Below, piece after piece: positions 1 through 5,241 of a stretch of 7,114 nt of DNA. The position numbers were made by a program, and so were the translations under genes. Below the pieces are notes generated by a model, which saw only the letters and a list, made by a program, of their open reading frames with translations, did no database searches and was not told the origin of the DNA. The DNA is from Hadesarchaea archaeon (lineage in GTDB: Archaea; Hadarchaeota; Hadarchaeia; Hadarchaeales; Hadarchaeaceae), in assembly GCA_003661465.1 (NCBI GenBank), contig QMWE01000049.1, forward strand, positions 1 through 7,114, read 5' to 3'. The number at the start of each line of letters is the position of its first letter. Within the stretch, counting starts at the first letter, position 1.

Positions 1-91
1 CGTGGTCGATGGAGCTGAGAGCATCCCAGTTTCTTATCCTGGATTCGTCGAAGACATGAAGAAACTCGGGGCAAAAATGGAATTGATGTGA
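1..91 (+). CDS. aroA: EPSP synthase (3-phosphoshikimate 1-carboxyvinyltransferase), C-terminal end only
   Basis: Only the last 29 codons lie in the window, read in the frame beginning at base 2 and ending at the TGA at 89-91. The readable tail contains AESIPVSYPGF and then EDMKKLGAKMELM, which matches the usual C-terminus of EPSP synthases (a Ser-x-Ser-Tyr-Pro-x-Phe segment followed by a short helix ending in Leu-Gly-Ala). The enzyme transfers the enolpyruvyl group of PEP to shikimate-3-phosphate, giving EPSP, the substrate of the chorismate synthase encoded 65 bases downstream. The position directly before aroC and shikimate kinase supports the call. The catalytic core is outside the window, so its integrity cannot be judged. 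Confidence 0.85.
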   Translation, partial: VVDGAESIPVSYPGFVEDMKKLGAKMELM

Positions 92-117
92 AAGTTCGCG
101 CTCCCTGAGCATAAGGG

Positions 118-124
118 TTTATAG
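118..124 (+). promoter_or_regulatory. Possible TATA box (box A) for an internal aroC promoter
   Basis: The heptamer TTTATAG sits in the 65-base gap between aroA and aroC, 33 bases before the chosen aroC ATG. An archaeal start site about 25 bases downstream would fall near 143-147 and leave a very short leader. It resembles the archaeal box A, but no clear BRE is seen and such heptamers arise by chance, so the genes may simply be co-transcribed. Confidence 0.25.
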
Positions 125-143
125 AGCCGTCGGTGAGTTTCAG

Positions 144-151
144 GGTGGGAG
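144..151 (+). promoter_or_regulatory. Ribosome binding site deciding the aroC start
   Basis: The purine-rich stretch GGTGGGAG, preceded by another G, lies 5 bases before the ATG at 157. It partly matches the archaeal anti-Shine-Dalgarno complement GGAGGTGA. It supports the start at 157 over the in-frame GTG at 133, whose upstream sequence has no comparable motif. Confidence 0.5.
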
Positions 152-156
152 TGCAC

Positions 157-1254
157 ATGGGTGGGAATACCTTCGGAAAGATTTTCAAGATCACAACTTG
201 GGGAGAGAGTCATGGCACTTCGATCGGTGTTGTGGTTGATGGAGTTCCCGCTGGCATGCCGCTGAGCGAGGCGGACATTCAGCGGGAGCTCGATCGCCGG
301 CGCCCGGGCCAGTCGGTTCTTGCTACTCCCAGAAAAGAGCGCGACGAGGTCGAGATACTCTCAGGGGTCTTCCAGGGCAAGACCCTGGGCACGCCCATTT
401 CCATGCTTGTGCGCAATGTGGATGTGGACTCGTCGCCGTATGAGGATGTTCGAACCAGACCCCGTCCCGGCCACGCCGATCTTGCATACAGACTCAAGTT
501 TGGCCACGTCGATCATCGTGGAGGTGGGAGGGCGTCAGCACGCGAAACCATTGGACGCGTTGCGGCTGGGGCGATAGCGAAAAAGCTGCTGGCAGCCCAT
601 CGCGTGGAGGTGTTGGCCCATACGGTCGAGGCCGCTGGTGTAAAGCTCGAGCGCGATCCGTCTCCGCAGGAGATAAGGAAAAACGTGGAACGAAATCCGA
701 TGCGATGCGCGGACATGAAGATCGCGGAACGGATGAAGGAGGCCGTATTGAAAGCAGCGTCCGAAGGCGACAGTACCGGTGGGATGGTTGAGGTCATCGC
801 GCTTGGGGTACCTGCTGGGCTGGGTGAGCCAGTATTCGAGAAATTGGACGCCGAGATAGCCCGTGCTTTGATGTCGATAGGATCCGTCAAGGCCGTTCTG
901 ATAGGAGCAGGCTGCAAGTTTGCGGAGATGCGGGGATCTGAAGCTAACGATCCGATAGCGCTGCGGGGAGGAAGATTGGTCACCAAGACGAACAATGCCG
1001 GAGGGATCTTGGGTGGGATTTCCACGGGCATGCCCATAGTGGTCAGGATAGCCGTAAAACCGACACCTTCCATCACCAAACCCCAACAAACGGTTGACAT
1101 GGTGAAAATGGAGGAAGGGAAGATCAGGCTCAGGGGACGTTTTGACCCGAACATATGTCCACGGATAGTACCCGTCGCGGAGGCCATGCTTGCTTTGGTC
1201 TTGGTGGATCACATGCTCAGGGCTGGAAAGATCGACCCCGTTAGGTTCAGATAG
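157..1254 (+). CDS. aroC: Chorismate synthase
   Basis: This FMN-dependent lyase removes phosphate from EPSP to make chorismate, the last common step of the shikimate pathway. The 365-residue product has the normal family length. It opens with the typical MGGNTFGKIF start and GESHG (catalytic-type His19), then PGHAD (His106), GGGRASARET around residues 122-131, the GGILGG / STGMP segment, and the C-terminal signature beginning FDPNICPR. Both histidines known to matter in the bacterial enzyme are present. The open frame extends upstream to a GTG at 133, adding eight residues, but the ATG at 157 gives the canonical N-terminus and has a Shine-Dalgarno-like motif. It lies 65 bases after aroA, and the kinase gene begins about 10 bases after its stop, consistent with one operon. 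No defects are visible. Confidence 0.97.
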   Translation: MGGNTFGKIFKITTWGESHGTSIGVVVDGVPAGMPLSEADIQRELDRRRPGQSVLATPRKERDEVEILSGVFQGKTLGTPISMLVRNVDVDSSPYEDVRTRPRPGHADLAYRLKFGHVDHRGGGRASARETIGRVAAGAIAKKLLAAHRVEVLAHTVEAAGVKLERDPSPQEIRKNVERNPMRCADMKIAERMKEAVLKAASEGDSTGGMVEVIALGVPAGLGEPVFEKLDAEIARALMSIGSVKAVLIGAGCKFAEMRGSEANDPIALRGGRLVTKTNNAGGILGGISTGMPIVVRIAVKPTPSITKPQQTVDMVKMEEGKIRLRGRFDPNICPRIVPVAEAMLALVLVDHMLRAGKIDPVRFR

Positions 1255-1259
1255 GGGTG
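1254..1259 (+). promoter_or_regulatory. Ribosome binding site for shikimate kinase
   Basis: GGGGTG begins on the last base of the aroC stop codon and lies 5 bases before the TTG at 1265. This is the best Shine-Dalgarno spacing among the possible starts and is the reason for choosing TTG 1265. TTG 1274 and GTG 1277 remain possible. Confidence 0.4.
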
Positions 1260-1264
1260 CTTGC

Positions 1265-2125
1265 TTGAGCGGGTTGGTGGGTACAGCTTCTGCTTATGCC
1301 TCAGCGACCGTGGTCAACGCCATCGCCACTGGAAGGGGTGCGGCGTTCGGCGTGGATCTGAAAGTCCATGCGAGGGTTGAATTGATTCCGGGTTCTAAGA
1401 GGATCACAGGCGAGTTGGTGGGCGGGAAAAGGGAGAGTCCAAGGTTGATCGAGACGTGCGTGAAGAAGGTCCTGAGATATCTTAAGCTAGAGGGCACCTA
1501 TGGTGCCACGGTGAGGACGAAGTCTGAGTTTCCGATAGCTGTTGGTCTCTCCAGCAGCAGCGCCGCGGCAAATGCCGCGGTTCTGGCCACATTTGCGGCG
1601 CTGGAGAAGAGTCCCCCTCCAGAGCTCGTGTTGGATCTGGGGATAGACGCTGCCTTTGAGGCAGGAGTGACGATAACTGGCGCCCTGGACGATGCGGCGG
1701 CCTCTTTGTACGGTCGCGGCGTCGTGACCGATAACACAGCTCGGAAGGTGCTCAAATTTTTTGATCTGGACCCCCGGCTGAAAATATTGATCTATGTCCC
1801 TCCGGGCAAGTTCTACACCTCCAAGGTAAAGCGAGAACGCCTCAGGCAGATCACGGACGGCGTCGAATTTGCGCACGAAATGGCTATGCGTGGAGATGTG
1901 TTCGGTGCACTGTCGCTGAACGGGGTACTCTACTCGAGCGCGCTGGGGTATGACCCGTTGCCCGCTCTTGAGGCGATGGCTGGAGGTGCTCTATCCTCCG
2001 GGCTTACCGGGACCGGACCAGCAGTGGTGGCTGTAGCCAAGCCGGGCGATGTCGGAAAGATAGAGAGGGCATGGCGGAGGCGTACTGGAAAGGTAATTAT
2101 AACCAAACCCGCATCAAAATTATGA
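1265..2125 (+). CDS. Archaeal shikimate kinase, GHMP superfamily
   Basis: This enzyme phosphorylates shikimate at the 3-position with ATP. It belongs to the GHMP kinase superfamily (galactokinase, homoserine, mevalonate and phosphomevalonate kinases), which in archaea replaces the unrelated bacterial AroK. The 286-residue product carries the opening ASATVVNAIATG (residues 12-23), the ATP-binding motif PIAVGLSSSSA (90-100), a TGALDDAAASLYG segment with the probable catalytic aspartate (138-150), and the Gly-rich third motif in GALSSGLTGTGPA (241-253). The start is uncertain. No ATG is suitable. TTG 1265 has the best Shine-Dalgarno spacing; TTG 1274 or GTG 1277 would give an N-terminus aligned almost without gaps to the methanogen enzyme as I remember it. 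The frame is open further upstream inside aroC, but that part does not resemble the family. Its stop overlaps the next start as ATGA. Confidence 0.93.
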   Translation: MSGLVGTASAYASATVVNAIATGRGAAFGVDLKVHARVELIPGSKRITGELVGGKRESPRLIETCVKKVLRYLKLEGTYGATVRTKSEFPIAVGLSSSSAAANAAVLATFAALEKSPPPELVLDLGIDAAFEAGVTITGALDDAAASLYGRGVVTDNTARKVLKFFDLDPRLKILIYVPPGKFYTSKVKRERLRQITDGVEFAHEMAMRGDVFGALSLNGVLYSSALGYDPLPALEAMAGGALSSGLTGTGPAVVAVAKPGDVGKIERAWRRRTGKVIITKPASKL

Positions 2126-2925
2126 GTGAAGTGCTCATGCATTCGAAAAAGTTGCAGGAGCTCAGGAAGGAAATAGATAGGATCGACGAGCAACTCATCT
2201 CCTTGGTTGCACAACGTCTCAGGCTGGCCAAGGAGATCGCAGCGATCAAGCAAAAAATGAACCTCGAGATAAGGGATGAGAAAAGGGAAAGGGAGATCAT
2301 CGATTGCGTCCGCAAGCGCGCCCGTGAGCTAAAAATAGATCAGGAGTTCATGGAAAGCCTCGCCCGTTTGGTGCTGGCGCAGATGGCCGGAGCCGAACGC
2401 GAATTCATCGGAAAAAACGGGATATGGGCACAGGTTCAGGAGGTCTTCAAGGATTATCCTGCCCAGCTTAACGTGGCACGTATCCTCTTCAAGTACGGGT
2501 TGCGGGTCAGAGAGGATGGAGAGGTCATGTGCGGTGACATCAGGATACCGGCGTCCCAGATAGCCAATGAAGCAGGGGTAGACCGCAGGATCGTCGACCT
2601 GACAGCGAAACGAATACTGAATGACAAGGTGCTCAGCGGGATATTCCGGAACCTAGAACCGTTTGCCTATCTGAAAGGCGTTGCTCATAGCATTGGACTT
2701 GGAGTCGTCGAGATCATACCCGAGGACGCTGCAAAGCCGGGAATCCTGAAGGATGTCTTCAGGGTGATCTCCAAATTCGGGGTGAGCATCCGTCAGGCAG
2801 TCGCTGACGACCCGTATTTCATTCCCCAGCCAAAACTTACCATTATCACCGACGAACCGTTGCGGGGAGAGGTGATCGAGGGTTTGAGAAAATTGCCCAG
2901 CGTTCGAAGCGTGATCGTGTACTGA
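2122..2925 (+). CDS. Chorismate mutase (AroQ type) fused to an HTH-like/ACT regulatory domain
   Basis: A single 267-residue frame contains two parts. Residues 9-95 are an all-helical AroQ chorismate mutase, converting chorismate to prephenate. Aligned by eye with the E. coli PheA domain, the site residues are Arg15, Arg32, Lys43, Asp52, Arg55 and Glu56, with Glu92 where E. coli has Gln88. Residues about 101-267 match the archaeal family annotated as 'predicted regulator of amino acid metabolism, contains ACT domain' (COG2150, from memory): a PAQLNVARIL segment, an HTH-like stretch IPASQIANEAGVDRRIVD (142-159), then an ACT domain (about 193-267) with KPGIL, GVSIRQ and PKLTIITDEP. The start overlaps the kinase stop as ATGA; an ATG at 2137 is an alternative. 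It is last in the operon, where feedback sensing of an aromatic amino acid would make sense. No prephenate dehydratase domain lies between the two parts. The fusion is seen; regulatory function is inferred. Confidence 0.9.
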   Translation: MSEVLMHSKKLQELRKEIDRIDEQLISLVAQRLRLAKEIAAIKQKMNLEIRDEKREREIIDCVRKRARELKIDQEFMESLARLVLAQMAGAEREFIGKNGIWAQVQEVFKDYPAQLNVARILFKYGLRVREDGEVMCGDIRIPASQIANEAGVDRRIVDLTAKRILNDKVLSGIFRNLEPFAYLKGVAHSIGLGVVEIIPEDAAKPGILKDVFRVISKFGVSIRQAVADDPYFIPQPKLTIITDEPLRGEVIEGLRKLPSVRSVIVY

Positions 2926-2929
2926 GAAT

Positions 2930-3223
2930 TCATAGCCTTACTAGTTGTGCGTGGGGCACGTTTTGAAGGCGTATGACGTTTTCTGGGTTGATTATCCCTG
3001 CTTTGGCCGCATGTTCCACGATGGATCCGACCAAGTTCCCTATTGTGGCATCTTGCAGGGCTCTGAGGCACTCCTCCACGCTTGCTTCCCTTCCTCCGTA
3101 AAATGATTCCTTGACCTCCAACTTGAGATCTCCTTCCTTGAGCGTCTGCCCCAGGAGTTCTCTGTCACAGATGATCACGATATTCTCGCCAGAGGTGCGG
3201 AGTATCTTGAGGAGCAGCATCAT
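2930..3223 (-). CDS. DUF424 family protein of unknown function
   Basis: This 97-residue protein matches the archaeal DUF424 family (COG2412, from memory) in length and motifs: a Cys-Asp then ELLG near the N-terminus (CD at 19-20), a LEVKESFYGG segment (35-44), ATIGNLVG (59-66), and the terminal NVPHAQ (88-93). Its biochemical role is not known. It is translationally coupled to the aIF2-beta gene: their stop and start overlap as ATGA, and a second ATG follows at once at 3220. That context hints at a role in translation, but this is inference. It ends 4 bases from the stop of the chorismate mutase fusion on the other strand. Confidence 0.88.
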   Translation of the reverse strand: MMLLLKILRTSGENIVIICDRELLGQTLKEGDLKLEVKESFYGGREASVEECLRALQDATIGNLVGSIVEHAAKAGIINPENVIRLQNVPHAQLVRL

Positions 3224-3630
3224 ATTCCCCGGACGGAAGTTCGGGCTCCGCAGGCCTCACACCTGAGTATGTAGATGCGTTCCTTCCGCTCCAGCTTGGT
3301 ATCCGGCTTTCCGCACTCCCGACAGAGCACGAACTCCTCTGCGTACCGACGGATCCGTTCATCCACGGTATTCTTCGAGAATTTTCCCTGGAAGACGGCT
3401 TGGGCCCCGTGCATGTCCCCTGCGGCTCCTAGCTCCCTTAGGAGGTATTTCATGAGGTGGCTGGGCTCACGGTTGAGGGTGGTGGCGATGTTTTTCAGGT
3501 TTTTGATGATCGTGCGATTTCCGATCGTGGTCACCTCAGCTTCGGGAATTTGAAAGCGGGAACTCTCGGAGATCGTCTTGGGGATTTGCTCCAGCGCCCG
3601 GTCTAAAAGTTCTTCATAATTCTCCGTCAT
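3220..3630 (-). CDS. Translation initiation factor aIF2, beta subunit
   Basis: This is one of three subunits of aIF2, which with GTP brings initiator Met-tRNA to the small ribosomal subunit. The 136-residue length fits the family. The N-terminal helix (about residues 4-16, with YEELLDRALEQIP) is the part that contacts aIF2-gamma. A central alpha/beta domain follows, with GNRTIIKNL and EPSHLMKYLLRELG. The C-terminal zinc ribbon has both cysteine pairs, Cys103-x2-Cys106 and Cys124-x2-Cys127. The ATG at 3630 is preceded at a 4-base distance by a full GAGGTGA site that overlaps the stop of the upstream gene. It is the middle gene of a tightly packed operon with the OB-fold protein upstream and DUF424 downstream. 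Confidence 0.97.
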   Translation of the reverse strand: MTENYEELLDRALEQIPKTISESSRFQIPEAEVTTIGNRTIIKNLKNIATTLNREPSHLMKYLLRELGAAGDMHGAQAVFQGKFSKNTVDERIRRYAEEFVLCRECGKPDTKLERKERIYILRCEACGARTSVRGI

Positions 3631-3634
3631 CCGC

Positions 3635-3641
3635 TCACCTC
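3635..3641 (-). promoter_or_regulatory. Strong Shine-Dalgarno site for aIF2-beta
   Basis: Read on the minus strand this is GAGGTGA, a full complement to the archaeal 16S rRNA 3' end, 4 bases before the aIF2-beta ATG. Its last three bases are the TGA stop of the OB-fold gene, so ribosomes finishing that gene are positioned to reinitiate. Confidence 0.75.
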
Positions 3642-4360
3642 GTCAGTTTAAACTTTCCGGCTGTGGGTTCAAATATGTCTCCCTTCACCAGAAACACGCG
3701 CATGGCTTCCTCCACTTGCTGGGGTGGCAAGTTTAGTTCGCGAGATATCTCGGATACGGTAGCACCACCCCCCCTGTCCAGCTTCTCCAAAGCCAAAAAA
3801 ATTTTCTTTTTGGTCTCATCGGGGATTTGAGGCAGCGGGGGTTCTTCATCCAGATATTCAGGGTGGACGGTCGTCTGCGCCCCTGTGCTCGGTGTGGAGG
3901 ATTCAAGTTTTTCCGAGGACGCGGGCCTCGGCCAGATACCATCCGCCAACGCTTTTCTTCTGGATTCTATTATCTCGAGTTCTCTGACAAGCTCCCAGTT
4001 ATGGTCCTCAACCGGTATGACCAATTCCGGAACCAGATAGATCTCCCCCTCGAATTCCCTGACACGTCCGATGATGTCGATCGTCGAGCCCACACCTATT
4101 TTATCGAGACCGGGCACGTCTTCCCTCCACGCCCGCACGCTGATGGTTTCGCTCCCGTCATCGACTCGGAGGGCGGCATAGGTTTGATCCTCCCTGACGA
4201 ATTTGTCAATCACCGTCCCCATTATTCTCGCCCGCGTAACGCGCTGATTCCATGGGGTCAGGAGGTGAGGTGGCTCGCTCCCATCGGCTGAGCGTACATA
4301 CCGTCCTCGCACGAGGTCCTCTATCTTCAACTTATAAGCAGTGGGCTTCATTTGTCTCAT
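3635..4360 (-). CDS. OB-fold plus winged-helix protein, RPA32/RPA-associated-like
   Basis: The 241-residue product has three parts. An OB-fold covers about residues 43-116, with TRARIMGTVIDKF, a basic and aromatic strand ETISVRAWRED, and IDIIGRVREFEGEIYLVPE. A polar, Ser/Pro-rich linker spans about 140-180. A C-terminal winged helix covers about 182-240, with ATVSEISRELNLPPQQVEEAM and a wing ending GKFKLTR. An OB-fold followed by a winged helix is the plan of eukaryotic RPA32 and of archaeal RPA-associated proteins, so single-stranded DNA binding in replication or repair is likely. RNA binding cannot be excluded, because it leads an operon containing a translation factor. The start at 4360 could also be the ATG three codons later at 4351. 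The stop is merged with the ribosome binding site of the next gene. Confidence 0.82.
   Translation of the reverse strand: MRQMKPTAYKLKIEDLVRGRYVRSADGSEPPHLLTPWNQRVTRARIMGTVIDKFVREDQTYAALRVDDGSETISVRAWREDVPGLDKIGVGSTIDIIGRVREFEGEIYLVPELVIPVEDHNWELVRELEIIESRRKALADGIWPRPASSEKLESSTPSTGAQTTVHPEYLDEEPPLPQIPDETKKKIFLALEKLDRGGGATVSEISRELNLPPQQVEEAMRVFLVKGDIFEPTAGKFKLTR
4332..4338 (+). promoter_or_regulatory. Probable TATA box for cgi121
   Basis: TTATAAG lies 45 bases before the cgi121 ATG. A start site about 25 bases downstream would fall near 4358-4364 and give a leader of about 20 bases containing the GGTG ribosome site. The motif is inside the first codons of the divergent OB-fold gene. It is a good match to box A by eye; no transcript evidence is available. 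Confidence 0.4.
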
Positions 4361-4373
4361 GAGAGTATCTGCA

Positions 4374-4377
4374 GGTG
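4374..4377 (+). promoter_or_regulatory. Ribosome binding site deciding the cgi121 start
   Basis: GGTG lies 6 bases before the ATG at 4384 and can pair with the archaeal 16S 3' end. A longer reading from the GTG at 4375 would use part of this motif as its own start codon and has no site of its own, so 4384 is preferred. Confidence 0.45.
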
Positions 4378-4383
4378 GACCTT

Positions 4384-4953
4384 ATGAGCGTTGCGCGGAA
4401 AGTGAGGATATTTTCGCTCAGGGGACCGTTTGGCGAGCGAACTATCGGGCTGGCGGGGGGAAATGCTACTATAGAAAACACCGCGGAATTTCTCCGTGCG
4501 TTGGGTGCGGCTGATCGTGAGGAGGGAACCATCAGTCAAGTCTTCGACGCTTCTAAGATAGCGGGAGTGGGGCATCTCGTGCATGCCGCCCGTCTGGCCC
4601 TTGTGGCATCGTCCACTGGGCACAATTTCGCGGATCATTTGGGGATCGAGTTGGCGTGTTGGGTAGCGGCCGAGCGTCAGATCGCGCGCGCTTTCAAAAA
4701 AGTAGGCATCCACAAGGGAAAAATGAATTTGGCGTTTATCGTGGTCGGAGACGCATCTCGGCAGGTGAGGTCTGCAGTTAGCAGGATATTCCACGATCTG
4801 AACGTGAAACCCGATGACACGGTCCTCGAACTCACGCGTGATAAGGTGTCCGTGCTGAAGGAAGTGTTTTCCATATCTCGAGAGGAACTCAAAATCGCTC
4901 CCCTTGAGAAATTGATCATGGAACGGATAGCCCTTTTATCCCTGGCCAGATGA
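4384..4953 (+). CDS. cgi121: KEOPS complex subunit Cgi121
   Basis: Cgi121 binds the Bud32 kinase/ATPase in the KEOPS complex, which makes the universal t6A modification at position 37 of ANN-decoding tRNAs; in archaea it also contacts the tRNA 3' end. The 189-residue product shows the family pattern: QVFDASKIAGVGHLVHAA (52-69), a GHNFADHLGIELACWVAAERQI segment (GHN at 79-81, ERQI at 97-100), KKVGIHKG (105-112), and a C-terminal part with DDTVLEL and LIMERIALL, which matches the methanogen protein end as I remember it. The family often has Ser-Gly-x-x-Gln-Ile where this protein has Ala-Ala-Glu-Arg-Gln-Ile, a minor change. It is a lone plus-strand gene between two minus-strand blocks; its last 18 bases overlap the convergent neighbour. 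Confidence 0.92.
   Translation: MSVARKVRIFSLRGPFGERTIGLAGGNATIENTAEFLRALGAADREEGTISQVFDASKIAGVGHLVHAARLALVASSTGHNFADHLGIELACWVAAERQIARAFKKVGIHKGKMNLAFIVVGDASRQVRSAVSRIFHDLNVKPDDTVLELTRDKVSVLKEVFSISREELKIAPLEKLIMERIALLSLAR
4408..4414 (-). promoter_or_regulatory. Possible TATA box for the OB-fold/aIF2-beta/DUF424 operon
   Basis: On the minus strand AAAATAT lies 47 bases before the OB-fold gene ATG, inside the cgi121 coding region. A second weaker candidate, CATAAGG (4380-4386), lies about 20 bases before the ATG and would imply a nearly leaderless transcript. The OB-fold gene has no clear Shine-Dalgarno motif, which would suit the leaderless option. Both are weak. Confidence 0.2.
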
Positions 4954-5241
4954 TTTTCTGAGCGCCTCTTCAAACCCTTCGTCCTTATCGACGTTTATGA
5001 TCCTGGCGCAGGTGGGAAGTATTGGGGTTTGGGAGAGTTTCAGTTTTCCGTCATCGTCGATTGAAATATATTTTGCATTCACCGGTTCATCCGTGCCGAC
5101 GCTGAGGCAGAGAAGCTCGTGCTCGCTTCCAGCATAGACGTAATAATAGTGCTTGCTTCCGGACTCGAGATGGAACATCCACCCTTGCCCTCGGGCGATG
5201 TTCGCGATGTCTTCCAGGTCTTTGCACCATATGATCCTCAA
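4936..5241 (-). CDS. Hypothetical protein, 101 residues
   Basis: I do not recognise this protein. It is small and soluble-looking, with no signal peptide or membrane segment. It has an amphipathic start (IIWCKDLEDIANIARGQGW), then short alternating strand-like stretches including an aromatic run HYYYVYAG (31-38), LLCLSVG, AKYISIDDDGKLKLS (56-70) and CARIINVD (78-85), suggesting a small alpha/beta or beta-rich fold. The start is TTG at 5241, directly after the TGA of the PhoU-TrkA_C gene with no gap, and preceded by GGGGGAG at 4 bases. It is therefore probably translated from the cation-transport operon mRNA. Its end overlaps the end of cgi121 by 18 bases. The good ribosome site and operon position argue that it is real. 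Confidence 0.7.
   Translation of the reverse strand: MRIIWCKDLEDIANIARGQGWMFHLESGSKHYYYVYAGSEHELLCLSVGTDEPVNAKYISIDDDGKLKLSQTPILPTCARIINVDKDEGFEEALRKSSGQG

Noticed and set aside
103..117. CCCT/AGGG inverted repeat followed by TTTAT, as a possible terminator or attenuator after aroA
   Set aside because: The stem is only 4 bp with a 7-base loop and the T run is three bases, too weak to call.
133..156. Longer aroC reading from GTG 133
   Set aside because: The extra eight residues are not part of the usual chorismate synthase N-terminus, and the ATG at 157 has its own Shine-Dalgarno-like motif.
513..1212. Two long open frames (about 225 codons each) antisense to aroC
   Set aside because: They run opposite to a fully recognisable chorismate synthase, overlap each other in different frames, show no family motifs and are explained by the codon bias of aroC.
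1190..1264. Longer shikimate kinase reading from an ATG inside aroC
   Set aside because: The added 25 residues overlap aroC by 65 bases and do not resemble the family; a TTG or GTG start near 1265-1277 fits the known N-terminus.
2071..2121. Longer chorismate mutase fusion reading from an ATG inside the kinase gene
   Set aside because: The added 17 residues precede the helical mutase domain without family support, and the ATGA overlap at 2122 is the usual coupling arrangement.
3827..4291. A 154-codon plus-strand frame opposite the OB-fold gene
   Set aside because: It lies wholly within the OB-fold/winged-helix coding region and has no recognisable domain or ribosome site.
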